Under the pieces are notes generated by a model. That model saw only the letters and a list, made by a program, of their open reading frames with translations. It searched no databases and was not told where the DNA came from. Of a stretch of DNA of 64,000 bases, positions 17,913 to 27,259 are shown in pieces. The DNA lies in assembly GCA_021648755.1 (NCBI GenBank), contig JAKISG010000008.1, forward strand, positions 21,023 to 85,022, written 5' to 3'. The stretch's first letter is position 1; every line of letters begins with the position of its first letter. Origin of the DNA: Flavobacteriaceae bacterium (GTDB lineage Bacteria; Bacteroidota; Bacteroidia; Flavobacteriales; Flavobacteriaceae). Both the position numbers and the translations under genes were made by a program.

Positions 17913-19370
17913 TTATTTCTTTCTTATTAACCATAAGCCTAGAAATGTAAATAATCCGTTTAACCCTAATAATTCAAAACTAAACTTATAGCCATTAAAT
18001 AATCCTTCAGAATATAGATTTAAAAAATAACTTAAGATTACTGAAATAATACATACAATTAAAACATATCGCTCATATACTTTGTATTTTGTAAAAATTC
18101 CGAAAAAGAATAAGCCTAAAAGTGGGCCATAGGTGTAAGATGCTATAGTAAACAGACCTGTAATTACATCTTTTTCTAAAACATAATTAAAGATTACAAC
18201 AACAATAACCAAAATAATAGATACTATAATATGTACTTTTTTACGCAAACTTTTTTGTATTGATTTTTCCTTTTTTTCAATAGCTAAAAAATCAATACAA
18301 TAAGAGGTTGTTAATGATGTTAAAGCGGAATCTGCACTAGAATATGCAGCAGCAATAATACCTAAAATAAAGACCATGGCTAGTGGTAAACCTAATCCGC
18401 TTTTTACAGCAATCATCGGAAAAAGCAAATCTGTTCTTGGTTTACCATCTAAAACAGGTACGTTTAAACCAAATTTATTAATATAAATATATAGCAAAGC
18501 GCCAAGTAACAAGAATACAAAATTTACAAGAACTAATAAACTAACCATAGAAAGCATATTTTTTTGTGCTTCTTTTAAATTTTTACAAGTTAAGTTTTTT
18601 TGCATCATATCTTGGTCAACACCAGTCATAGCAATGGTAATAAAGATGCCTCCAAAAAAAGATTTTAAGAAATAAGCCTTACTGTTTACATCATTAGTAA
18701 ATAAAATTTTATTAAATTGTTTTAGTTCATCAGAAGCATAAAATTCAGAAAAACTCCAACCTATTTTTTGATTGATAAAATAAATAGCGAAAACAACTGC
18801 CGAGAGCATAAAAAATGTTTGTAAAGTATCCGTCCAAACAATGGTTTTAATGCCACCACGATGTGTATAAATCCAAATTAATAAAATAGAAAAAATAACA
18901 GTTATAACAAATGGTACATGCCATTCATCAAAAATTAAATATTGCATTGCTAAAGCAACTAAAAATATTCTAAAGGCAGCACCAATAGTTCTAGAAAGTA
19001 AAAAAAAGGCTGCGCCAATTTTATGCGAAGTTGCACCTAATCGGGTGTTTAAATATTCATAAATAGAAGTAACATTATGTTTATAATAGATAGGTAAAAG
19101 CACAAAAGTAATAATTACAGTACCAAAAATATAACCAAAGACCATTTGCATATAACCAAACTGTTGTGAGGCAACAGTACCAGGAACCGAAATGAAAGTA
19201 ACACCAGACAAGGTTGCGCCAATCATTCCGAAAGCAACGATATACCAAGGCGATTGTTTGTTTGCTTTAAAAAAAGTTTCATTGCTATCATCTTTTCCAG
19301 TAAGGTAAGATATTAAAAAGAGCACACCGAAATATGCAGCAATTAAAAGTAGTATATTTAATGGATTCAT
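17913..19370 (-). CDS. Sodium:solute symporter (SSS family)
   Basis: Sodium-coupled transporter of 485 residues with about 13 hydrophobic helices. Family marks are the N-terminal LTGKDDSNETFF segment, SWY-like SPWYIVAFGMIGATLSGVTF around 40-60, and the helix AAYSSADSALTSLTTSY near 335-355. Substrate cannot be read from sequence: sugars, proline, iodide and sialic acid carriers share this fold. The 208-base upstream gap to the immunophilin gene holds only AT-rich imperfect gtgttgattttttag-type repeats. Confidence 0.88.
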   Translation of the reverse strand: MNPLNILLLIAAYFGVLFLISYLTGKDDSNETFFKANKQSPWYIVAFGMIGATLSGVTFISVPGTVASQQFGYMQMVFGYIFGTVIITFVLLPIYYKHNVTSIYEYLNTRLGATSHKIGAAFFLLSRTIGAAFRIFLVALAMQYLIFDEWHVPFVITVIFSILLIWIYTHRGGIKTIVWTDTLQTFFMLSAVVFAIYFINQKIGWSFSEFYASDELKQFNKILFTNDVNSKAYFLKSFFGGIFITIAMTGVDQDMMQKNLTCKNLKEAQKNMLSMVSLLVLVNFVFLLLGALLYIYINKFGLNVPVLDGKPRTDLLFPMIAVKSGLGLPLAMVFILGIIAAAYSSADSALTSLTTSYCIDFLAIEKKEKSIQKSLRKKVHIIVSIILVIVVVIFNYVLEKDVITGLFTIASYTYGPLLGLFFFGIFTKYKVYERYVLIVCIISVILSYFLNLYSEGLFNGYKFSFELLGLNGLFTFLGLWLIRKK

Positions 19371-19520
19371 TACCTATATTATTTAAATAATTTTTAGGAG
19401 AATCTTTAAATTTTTTTAATACAAATAAATTTAATAGAAACCCTTTAAGTTTTTTACGCAAAGAAACAAAATAAAACGGAATTTAAATTTTAAATCTTTC
19501 CATTTAAAATTTTAATAAAT

Positions 19521-19528
19521 TACATTTG
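19521..19528 (+). promoter_or_regulatory. -7 element (TACATTTG) directly before recR
   Basis: Exact TAnnTTTG match ending only 4 bases before the recR ATG at 19533. If transcription starts at the usual distance (about 5-7 bases downstream), the mRNA has no leader. Confidence 0.6.
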
Positions 19529-19532
19529 CAAA

Positions 19533-20150
19533 ATGAATTTTTCTTCTAAACTTTTAGAAAATGCAGTTAACGAAGTCTCTCAATTGCCAGGAATTGGTAA
19601 ACGCTCCGCTTTACGATTGGTTTTGCACTTGCTAAAACGGCCAAAAGAACAAACAACTTATTTGGCAAATGCTTTACAATCTCTAAGAAATGATATTAAA
19701 CACTGTATTAATTGCCATAATATTTCGGATGTTGCTATTTGCGAAATTTGTACTAATAAAAAACGGAACTCAGAACTTATTTGTGTTGTAGAAGATATTA
19801 GAGATGTTATGGCAATAGAAAACACAGCACAATTTCAAGGCTTATACCATGTTCTTGGTGGAAAAATTTCACCAATAGAAGGTGTTGGTCCTCATAATTT
19901 AACTATAGAAAGTCTAATTAAAAAAGTAAAAGAGGGTAATGTAAAAGAAATTATTTTTGCCTTAAGTTCTACTATGGAAGGAGATACAACGAACTTTTAT
20001 ATTTTTAAAAACATAGAAAAATTTAACATAAAAATATCTGCAATTGCAAGAGGCGTAGCAGTTGGTGATGAAATTGAATACGCAGATGAAATTACATTAG
20101 GAAGAAGTATAATTAATAGAATACCGTTTGAAAATAGTTTAAAAGTTTAG
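19533..20150 (+). CDS. recR: Recombination mediator protein RecR
   Basis: DNA-repair protein that works with RecFO to load RecA on gapped DNA. Its 205 residues show an N-terminal helix-hairpin-helix (PGIGKRSALRL, about 19-29), a C4 zinc finger (CINCHN...CEIC, about 57-73) and a Toprim domain starting at ICVVED. All family parts are present. It is the first gene of a probable run with a glycosyltransferase, E2 enzyme, exonuclease and a conserved hypothetical gene. Its promoter is unusually close to the start codon. Confidence 0.96.
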   Translation: MNFSSKLLENAVNEVSQLPGIGKRSALRLVLHLLKRPKEQTTYLANALQSLRNDIKHCINCHNISDVAICEICTNKKRNSELICVVEDIRDVMAIENTAQFQGLYHVLGGKISPIEGVGPHNLTIESLIKKVKEGNVKEIIFALSSTMEGDTTNFYIFKNIEKFNIKISAIARGVAVGDEIEYADEITLGRSIINRIPFENSLKV

Positions 20151-20190
20151 TGTTTGTGCTAAATAGAAAAACAAACAAGTATAAAGAAAT

Positions 20191-21396
20191 TTGTCAAAAG
20201 AAAAAAATAATATAGAACTATCCATAATCATTGTAAGTTATAATGTGCGTTATTTTTTAGAGCAATGTTTGTTAAGTGTTCAAGATGCTTGTAAAAATAT
20301 CAATGCAGAAATAATTATAATCGATAATAACTCAGATGATACTAGTTGTGAGATGGTTAATATATTTATTGAGGCTGCTAGAAATGATATTTCAGTAAAA
20401 TTAATTACAAATAAAGAAAATATAGGTTTTTCAAAAGCAAATAATCAAGGTGTCACAATTGCTAAAGGTAAATATGTGCTTATTTTAAACCCTGATACTG
20501 TTGTTGCAGAAGATACTTTTGAAAAAATAATAAATTTTGCAAAAACCAAAACTAATTTAGGTGCCTTAGGCTCAAAGTTAATTGGCGGTACAGGTCACTT
20601 TTTACCAGAAAGTAAACGCGGGATACCAACACCAAGAGTTTCATTTAATAAATTATTGGGTGTTTCTAGCAAGCAAACGGGTAAGTATTATGCGTCACAT
20701 TTAAAAGATGATGAATCTGGTATTGTAGAGATTTTAGTTGGCGCTTTTATGTTCCTAAAAAAAGACATTTATACCGAAGTTAAAGGTTTTGATGAAGATT
20801 ATTTTATGTACGGCGAAGATATAGATTTAAGTTATAAAATATTAAAAAAAGGATATCAAAACTATTATTTCGCAGATACACAAACAATACATTATAAAGG
20901 AGAAAGCACTAAAAAAGATGTTAAATATTTGCGTTATTTTTATGGCGCAATGAATATTTTTTATAAAAAACATTTTAAATTAAATGTTATTTATGATTTT
21001 TTAATGAGTTTCGGAATTCATTTTTGGTATTTAATGAAGTACTTTAAATTAAAGACAACAGAAATATCGCATAAAAAAATAAGTAAATTTATCTATATTG
21101 GTAAAGATGCATCTACATTTGCAAAATTAAAAATTAAGATAAACTCTAAATTAGCCATACATCATACTTCCGTAAGTATAGAAGATATACTCATTAATAA
21201 AATAGATACCATAATTTTAGATAATAATAGCATTGCAAACAAAGAAATAATAAAGACGATACAGCAGTTAAAAGATAAGCAGATTTCTTTTCGATTTATT
21301 CCAAGAGATTGTAATTATTTTATTGGTAGTGATTCTTCTTTTGGTAGGGGAGAAGTAGTTTCTATTTTAAAAAAAAATGTAACTTTGCACCGCTAA
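20191..21396 (+). CDS. Glycosyltransferase family 2 with C-terminal extra domain
   Basis: GT-A-fold glycosyltransferase, predicted to work on the cytoplasmic side in polysaccharide or lipid-linked sugar synthesis. N-terminal ELSIIIVSYN (about 8-17), IIIDNNSDD, LNPDT (the DxD-type metal site) and YGEDIDLSYK are clear. After about residue 285 a further 115-residue alpha/beta domain resembles the CoA/nucleotide-binding Rossmann segments fused to such enzymes in Bacteroidota. The start is a TTG at 20191: no upstream in-frame ATG exists and the first internal ATG would cut into the fold. The 3' end contains the promoter of the next gene. Confidence 0.82.
   Translation: MSKEKNNIELSIIIVSYNVRYFLEQCLLSVQDACKNINAEIIIIDNNSDDTSCEMVNIFIEAARNDISVKLITNKENIGFSKANNQGVTIAKGKYVLILNPDTVVAEDTFEKIINFAKTKTNLGALGSKLIGGTGHFLPESKRGIPTPRVSFNKLLGVSSKQTGKYYASHLKDDESGIVEILVGAFMFLKKDIYTEVKGFDEDYFMYGEDIDLSYKILKKGYQNYYFADTQTIHYKGESTKKDVKYLRYFYGAMNIFYKKHFKLNVIYDFLMSFGIHFWYLMKYFKLKTTEISHKKISKFIYIGKDASTFAKLKIKINSKLAIHHTSVSIEDILINKIDTIILDNNSIANKEIIKTIQQLKDKQISFRFIPRDCNYFIGSDSSFGRGEVVSILKKNVTLHR
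21380..21387 (+). promoter_or_regulatory. -7 element (TAACTTTG) for E2 gene, inside GT2 3' end
   Basis: Exact TAnnTTTG match lying within the last codons of the glycosyltransferase gene, 25 bases before the E2 ATG. The surrounding aaaaaaatgtaactttgcacc is almost the same as the stretch upstream of the PASTA gene at 15071. Confidence 0.55.
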
Positions 21397-21412
21397 AATA
21401 AGCATTAAGATA

Positions 21413-22744
21413 ATGGCAAAATTTGAAATTAAATTACCTAAAATGGGTGAAAGTGTTGCAGAAGCAACTATAACATCATGGCTAAAACAAGTTGGTGATA
21501 CTGTTGAATTAGATGAGTCACTAGTAGAAATAGCAACAGATAAAGTAGATAGCGAAGTGCCTAGTGAAGTAGAAGGTACCTTAGTAGCGTTATTGTATCA
21601 GGTAGATGATGTTGTTGCTGTTGGAGAAACCATTGCAATTATTGAAACAGACGCTAAAGAAACAATTACAAATACAATTTCTGAAACTAAAAAGGAAGAA
21701 GTATTAAATGAGGTCAAAATAATTGAAGATGAAGACAAAAAAGAACTTATAACATCAACCCCAATTCAAAAAACAGGAGATTCTGGTAAATTTTATTCAC
21801 CATTAGTTCGAAACATTGCGCAAACCGAAAGCGTTTCGATGGAAGAGTTAGAAGCAATCACAGGCACAGGAAAAGATAATCGTGTTACCAAAAATGATAT
21901 ACTAGAGTATTTAGACAACCGAAAACCAAAAACAGAAAAACAAGTAACAAAAACGAAAATTGAAAGCTCAAACTTTGTAGCCCCTGCTACAACCTTACAA
22001 GAGAAAAAAATAAAACCTAATATTGTAAGACAACAAGGAGATGAAATAATAGAAATGACTAGAATGGGTAAGTTAATTGCACATCATATGGTTGCTTCGG
22101 TACAAATAGCTGCTCATGTACAATCTTTTGTTGAGGTTGATGTTACCAATATTGTAAAATGGCGTAATAAAGTAAAAGATAATTTCTTAAAACGAGAAGG
22201 AGAAAAATTAACTTTTACACCAATCTTTATGCAAGCAGTTGCCAAAGTACTTAAAGATTACCCGATGATAAATATTGCTGTAGATGGTCATAATATTATT
22301 AAAAGAAAAAATATTAATTTAGGAATGGCAGCAGCTTTAGCAGATGGTAATCTAATTGTGCCAGTAATTAAAAATGCAGACCAATTAAACTTAATAGGAA
22401 TGGCAAAAGCCGTAAACGACTTGGCAAATAGAGCAAGAAAAGGAACACTACAACCAGATGATATTCAAGGCGGAACTTATACAGTTACTAATGTTGGTAG
22501 TTTTGGTAGTATTATGGGTACGCCAATTATTAATCAGCCGCAAGTTGGTATTTTAGCGCTTGGAGCAATCCGTAAAACACCAGCAGTTATAGAAACTAAT
22601 GAAGGCGACTTTATTGGCATAAGACATAAAATGTTTTTATCACACTCTTATGACCATAGAGTTGTAAATGGTGCTTTAGGAGGTATGTTTGTAAAAGCAG
22701 TTGCAACGTATTTAGAAACTTGGGATTTAAATAGCGATTTTTAA
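21413..22744 (+). CDS. Dihydrolipoamide acyltransferase (2-oxo acid dehydrogenase E2)
   Basis: E2 core enzyme of a 2-oxo acid dehydrogenase complex. It transfers the acyl group from lipoate to CoA. Domains in order: one lipoyl domain (1-76, Lys44 in TDKVDSE is the lipoylation site), an acidic linker, a peripheral-subunit-binding domain (about 125-160; SPLVRNIAQ) and the acetyltransferase domain (about 215-443) with the catalytic HSYDHRVVNG near the C-terminus. 443 residues fit branched-chain (BkdB-type) enzymes, but pyruvate and 2-oxoglutarate cannot be excluded. No E1 or E3 gene lies nearby. Confidence 0.9.
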   Translation: MAKFEIKLPKMGESVAEATITSWLKQVGDTVELDESLVEIATDKVDSEVPSEVEGTLVALLYQVDDVVAVGETIAIIETDAKETITNTISETKKEEVLNEVKIIEDEDKKELITSTPIQKTGDSGKFYSPLVRNIAQTESVSMEELEAITGTGKDNRVTKNDILEYLDNRKPKTEKQVTKTKIESSNFVAPATTLQEKKIKPNIVRQQGDEIIEMTRMGKLIAHHMVASVQIAAHVQSFVEVDVTNIVKWRNKVKDNFLKREGEKLTFTPIFMQAVAKVLKDYPMINIAVDGHNIIKRKNINLGMAAALADGNLIVPVIKNADQLNLIGMAKAVNDLANRARKGTLQPDDIQGGTYTVTNVGSFGSIMGTPIINQPQVGILALGAIRKTPAVIETNEGDFIGIRHKMFLSHSYDHRVVNGALGGMFVKAVATYLETWDLNSDF

Positions 22745-22755
22745 AAAAAGAACAA

Positions 22756-23562
22756 ATGAAATTAAATTTAAAAAAACCTATCGTATTTTTTGATTTAGAA
22801 ACAACAGGTATCAATATTGCAAAAGACCGCGTTGTCGAAATTTCAATACTTAAAATTTTACCAAACGGAAATAAAGAAAGTAAAACTTGGCTGGTAAATC
22901 CAGAAATGGAAATACCAAAAGAAGCAGTTGATATTCATCATATTACCAATGAAAGAGTAGTAACTGAACCTACTTTTAATGAACTAGCACCAGAAATTAG
23001 TAAAATGATAGAAGGTTGTGATTTAGCAGGATTTAATTCCAATAGATTTGATATTCCGTTGTTAGCAGAAGAAATGTTACGAGCAAAAGTTGATTTTACA
23101 ATGAAAGATAGATTAGCAATAGATGTGCAAACTATTTTTCATAAAAAAGAACAACGTACTTTAACTGCAGGTTATAAATTTTATTGTGATAAAGATTTAA
23201 CCGATGCACATTCGGCCAAAGCAGATACATTAGCAACTTATGAAATCTTATTAGCACAATTAGAAAAATATGATGATTTAGAAAATGATATATTCACTTT
23301 AAGCGAATATTCTCAACATTCAAAAAGAGCAGATTTTGCAGGTTTTATATTACTTAATGATAAAGGTGAAGAAGTTTTTTCTTTTGGTAAATATAAAGGC
23401 CAAAAAGTAACTGCCGTCTTTAAAGAAAATAAAGGTTATTATAATTGGATTCAAAACGCAGATTTTCCACGATACACCAAAAAAATTTTAAAACAAATAA
23501 AGAATAAAATGTCGGGTACAGGGTATACTTTAGAAGATTTAAAAAATAAATTTAATAGTTAA
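22756..23562 (+). CDS. 3'-5' exonuclease (DnaQ/DEDD family)
   Basis: DEDDh exonuclease of 268 residues. Exo I FFDLETTG (11-18) holds the metal-binding Asp13 and Glu15. Exo II NSNRFDIPLL and Exo III HSAKADTLAT follow with the general-base His and last Asp. The domain ends near 180. A C-terminal part (about 195-255; FSFGKYKGQKV, YYNWIQNADFP) is a module found after the exonuclease fold in several bacterial homologues. It may be the proofreading subunit or a repair nuclease; the context does not decide. It starts 11 bases after E2 and ends 2 bases before the next gene. Confidence 0.88.
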   Translation: MKLNLKKPIVFFDLETTGINIAKDRVVEISILKILPNGNKESKTWLVNPEMEIPKEAVDIHHITNERVVTEPTFNELAPEISKMIEGCDLAGFNSNRFDIPLLAEEMLRAKVDFTMKDRLAIDVQTIFHKKEQRTLTAGYKFYCDKDLTDAHSAKADTLATYEILLAQLEKYDDLENDIFTLSEYSQHSKRADFAGFILLNDKGEEVFSFGKYKGQKVTAVFKENKGYYNWIQNADFPRYTKKILKQIKNKMSGTGYTLEDLKNKFNS

Positions 23563-23564
23563 TT

Positions 23565-24050
23565 ATGTATTTAGATTTTAAACAAATGCCTTTAGAAGCA
23601 AGAGTCTGGATTTATCAAGCAGATAGAATTTTTAATACAGAAGAATTGAAGAAAATAAAACTTCTGTTACAAGATTTTATGACTAATTGGAATAACCACG
23701 GTCAAGGCTTAAAATCCTCCTTTACAATTAAATACAACCAATTTATTATTTTATCCGTAGATGAAAACCATAAAGAAGCATCAGGTTGCTCTATAGACTC
23801 TTCCGTAAGGATTATTAAAAATATAGAGACTATATTTAAAGTAGATTTAATGAACAAACTGCTCATTACTTTTAAAGATAGAGATACTATACATATGGTT
23901 TCAATGGCAGGTTTTAAAAAATATATAAAAGAAAATAAAATAAACAGAAATACCATTGTTTTTAATAATCTAGTAAATACAGTTGCAGATTTTAAAACAA
24001 ATTGGGAGGTAAAAGCTAGTGATTCTTGGCACATAAGACTATTTAATTAA
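23565..24050 (+). CDS. Conserved flavobacterial protein, often misnamed ABC transporter ATPase
   Basis: A 161-residue soluble protein. Homologues in flavobacteria are often labelled ABC transporter ATPase, but no Walker A, Walker B or LSGGQ signature can be seen, so the name looks wrong. Conserved-looking blocks are ARVWIYQADR (12-21), the central SGCSIDSS motif (about 71-78) with its single Cys, and IVFNNLVNT near 126-134. No membrane segment or signal peptide is visible. The gene begins 2 bases after the exonuclease stop, implying coupled translation. A diverged copy is at 44803-45294. Function unknown. Confidence 0.75.
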   Translation: MYLDFKQMPLEARVWIYQADRIFNTEELKKIKLLLQDFMTNWNNHGQGLKSSFTIKYNQFIILSVDENHKEASGCSIDSSVRIIKNIETIFKVDLMNKLLITFKDRDTIHMVSMAGFKKYIKENKINRNTIVFNNLVNTVADFKTNWEVKASDSWHIRLFN

Positions 24051-24145
24051 CCATAAGAGACATAAGAAAAAGGAAGTTGCTTTAGATTAGATATTTAATA
24101 CGCATAGCACTAATAATAATTTATGCCTTGTGCAGTTCAAAAAAA

Positions 24146-27124
24146 ATGAAAAAACAAATACTATTTTTAGTACTATTTTCAGTTCAATTAATTTTTGGAC
24201 AAAAAAACCCGTTAATAACAAAAGACAGTATTGCTCAACTAAAATGGACAGACTCTCTACTGTCTAAAATGACCATAGATCAAAAAATAGGTCAATTGTT
24301 TATGCTAGCAGCATATTCTAACAAAGATAAAAAACATATTGATTTTGTCGAATCTATTATTCAAAAATACCAAATAGGAGGCTTAATTTTTATGCAAGGT
24401 ACACCTGAAAAACAAATTGAATTAAATAATAAATATCAATGGCTATCAGAAATACCTTTACTCATAGCCTTTGATGGCGAGTGGGGTCTAGACATGCGTC
24501 TAAAAAACACGTATCGCTACCCTTGGAACATGACTTTGGGCGCAATAAGAAATGATAAATTAATAGAAGATTTTGGCAGAAGACTTGGTGAGCAATGTAA
24601 AAGAATGGGTATTCATGTAAATTTTGCACCAGTCGTAGATATAAATACCAACCCTAAAAATCCGATAATTGGCAGTCGCTCTTTCGGTGAAAATAAATAC
24701 AATGTAACAAACAAATCCATAGCATTTACTAAAGGCTTACAAAGTCAAAATGTAATGGCTTGCGCAAAACATTTCCCAGGACATGGTGACACCAATACAG
24801 ATTCTCACAAAATGTTACCTACCATTAATTTTACTGCAGAACGGATAGATACTATTGAACTATACCCATACAAACAACTTTTTAAAAATGGAATAGGCTC
24901 TGTAATGACAGCACATTTAAGTGTACCTAGTTTAGAGAAAAATGTTAAGATCCCAAGTTCATTATCACATACTGTTTTAACAGATTTACTTAAAAATAAA
25001 ATGCAATTTAAAGGCTTAATATTTACAGATGCACTAAATATGAAAGGTGTTTCTGAATTTGTAGAAGATGAGTTAGAAACTTCAAAATCTCTAAAAAATA
25101 ATAAAGGAAAAATAGATTTAAAAGCACTTTTGGCAGGTAACGATGTTTTATTGTTCTCAGAAGATGTTGGTGCTGCAGTAAAACAGATTAAAAACGCATT
25201 AAAAAATAAAACACTTACTGAAGAACGAATAAATGAATCTGTAAGAAAAATATTAAATGCAAAATATTGGTGTGGTTTAAATAATTATGAACATATAGAA
25301 ATTAAAAATATAAAAGAAGACCTAAACACGGTTAAAGATGAAATTTTATATAGAAAACTAATACGTAATGCAATAACCTTGGTCAAAAATGAAAATGCAA
25401 CATTTCCTATCAGAGATTTAGTAAAATCTAAAATTGCCTATATTAAATTTGGAGAAGCAGCTAATGAAACTTTTATAAACAGATTAAACGACTACACAGA
25501 TATTACTGTTTTTAAAGGAGACGATTTAAGTTTGTTAGATAAAATAACTAATTATAACACCATAATTTTTGGAGTGCATAAATCAGACGCAAACCCTTGG
25601 AAAAGTTATTCGCTTAAAAAAGTAGCCTTAGAATCTATCCAAGTAATTACAGATTTGGTTAAATCTCAATCTAGTGAAAATAAAGTGATATTAAACATTT
25701 TTGCAAGCCCTTATACATTATTAGATATTAAAGATTTTAGTAATATAGATGCTGTATTAATGTCTTATCAAAACTCAAAAATAGCACAAGACTTATCTGC
25801 TCAAATAATTTTTGGAGCAATTGGGACAAAAGGTAAGTTACCCGTAAATATTGGTTCCGATTTTAGCGAAGGCTTTGGGCTGAGGTCTGCAAACTTAATG
25901 CGTCTATCATTTGGGTTGCCCGAAGAAGAAGCCATGAGTACTTTAAAATTAAAACGAATAGACTCCATTGCTAAAATAGTTTTAACTAAAAAAATGACTC
26001 CAGGAATGCAGGTGTTAATTGCAAGAAACGGAAAAGTAATCTTTCAGAAAAACTACGGACATTATACCGATAAAAAAGTTAAAAAAGTAGTAAACAAAAG
26101 TATTTATGACCTAGCATCGTTGACTAAGATATTGGGAGGTTTACCTCAAATTATGAAAGCAGAAGAACAAGGAAAATTCTCTATTAATAGTAGATTTGAT
26201 GAAGTGTTTCCTGTCACAAAAAATTCCAATAAAAATACCGTAACTATAAAAGAAGCACTAGCACATACAGGTAGATTAAGACCTTGGATCCCTTTTTATA
26301 TCGAGACAATAGATAGTACTAAAAAACCTTCAAAAAAATATTATAGAACAACTAAAAATAAGAAATTCTCAATTAGGGTTGCAAAAAATTTATACTTAAG
26401 AAGAGATTATATGGATTCTATTTATCAAAGAATAGCAGATGCTCCACAACGTATAAAACCAGGTTATAAATATAGCGGATTTGTATTTTACCTCTTTAAA
26501 GATTTTATAGAAAAACAATATAAAAAACCTTTTGACTTATTGAATGATGAAGAATTTTACTTGCCTTTAGGAGCTAAAAAATTAACCTATAAACCATTAG
26601 ATAAATATAAAAAAGAACAAATTGTACCAACCGAAAGAGACACTTATTTTAGACACCAACTATTACAAGGTGATGTTCATGATATGGGAGCAGCAATGCT
26701 TGATGGAGTAAGTGGTAATGCAGGACTTTTTGGAAACTCATTAGATGTTGCTAAAATGATGCAAATGTATTTGCAAAAAGGCTATTATGGAGGAAAAAGA
26801 TACTTAAAAACAAAAACTTTAGAAAAATTTAATACACGTTATTTTAAAGATAAAAAAAACCGAAGAGGTTTAGGTTTTGACAAACAACAAATTAATAAAA
26901 ATGAAAAAGCAACTTGTGACTGTGTTTCAGAAGCAAGTTTTGGGCATTCTGGCTTTACAGGCACTTATGCTTGGGCAGATCCAAAAAGTAAGATTGTTTA
27001 TATATTTTTATCAAATAGAGTTTATCCAACAATGGAAAATAGAGGATTGACCAAAGAAAATATCAGAACAAAAATACAACGTGTTATTCAAGAAGCAATT
27101 ATAGATACAGATTTTATAGATTAG
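24146..27124 (+). CDS. GH3 beta-N-acetylhexosaminidase fused to class C serine hydrolase
   Basis: Exported two-domain enzyme of 992 residues. A signal peptide covers 1-19 (ends FGQ). The GH3 domain has the NagZ-type KHFPGHGDT loop (208-216) and FTDALNMKG with nucleophile Asp295, predicting cleavage of GlcNAc from peptidoglycan fragments. The C-terminal half (about 605-985) is a beta-lactamase/esterase fold: SLTK with Ser658 and Lys661, YSG at 776-778 where AmpC has YSN, and HSG at 934-936. I chose the ATG at 24146, since an upstream TTG start would spoil the signal peptide. A wall-recycling role is likely but the serine-hydrolase substrate is unknown. Confidence 0.9.
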   Translation: MKKQILFLVLFSVQLIFGQKNPLITKDSIAQLKWTDSLLSKMTIDQKIGQLFMLAAYSNKDKKHIDFVESIIQKYQIGGLIFMQGTPEKQIELNNKYQWLSEIPLLIAFDGEWGLDMRLKNTYRYPWNMTLGAIRNDKLIEDFGRRLGEQCKRMGIHVNFAPVVDINTNPKNPIIGSRSFGENKYNVTNKSIAFTKGLQSQNVMACAKHFPGHGDTNTDSHKMLPTINFTAERIDTIELYPYKQLFKNGIGSVMTAHLSVPSLEKNVKIPSSLSHTVLTDLLKNKMQFKGLIFTDALNMKGVSEFVEDELETSKSLKNNKGKIDLKALLAGNDVLLFSEDVGAAVKQIKNALKNKTLTEERINESVRKILNAKYWCGLNNYEHIEIKNIKEDLNTVKDEILYRKLIRNAITLVKNENATFPIRDLVKSKIAYIKFGEAANETFINRLNDYTDITVFKGDDLSLLDKITNYNTIIFGVHKSDANPWKSYSLKKVALESIQVITDLVKSQSSENKVILNIFASPYTLLDIKDFSNIDAVLMSYQNSKIAQDLSAQIIFGAIGTKGKLPVNIGSDFSEGFGLRSANLMRLSFGLPEEEAMSTLKLKRIDSIAKIVLTKKMTPGMQVLIARNGKVIFQKNYGHYTDKKVKKVVNKSIYDLASLTKILGGLPQIMKAEEQGKFSINSRFDEVFPVTKNSNKNTVTIKEALAHTGRLRPWIPFYIETIDSTKKPSKKYYRTTKNKKFSIRVAKNLYLRRDYMDSIYQRIADAPQRIKPGYKYSGFVFYLFKDFIEKQYKKPFDLLNDEEFYLPLGAKKLTYKPLDKYKKEQIVPTERDTYFRHQLLQGDVHDMGAAMLDGVSGNAGLFGNSLDVAKMMQMYLQKGYYGGKRYLKTKTLEKFNTRYFKDKKNRRGLGFDKQQINKNEKATCDCVSEASFGHSGFTGTYAWADPKSKIVYIFLSNRVYPTMENRGLTKENIRTKIQRVIQEAIIDTDFID

Positions 27125-27230
27125 TAAATAAGTTGGCTTACTAAAATTTATTAATTACCAGAAATATGACTAAATTTTTCATGATTTGGTTAAATTTAAA
27201 GTAAGTTAATTATTATTTTTTATCTTTGTT

Positions 27231-27238
27231 GACTAGAA
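27231..27238 (+). promoter_or_regulatory. -7 element (TATCTTTG) for M48 protease
   Basis: Exact TAnnTTTG match, 21 bases before the ATG at 27260. Confidence 0.55.
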
Positions 27239-27259
27239 TCTTAAAAAAAAAAGAAAAAA

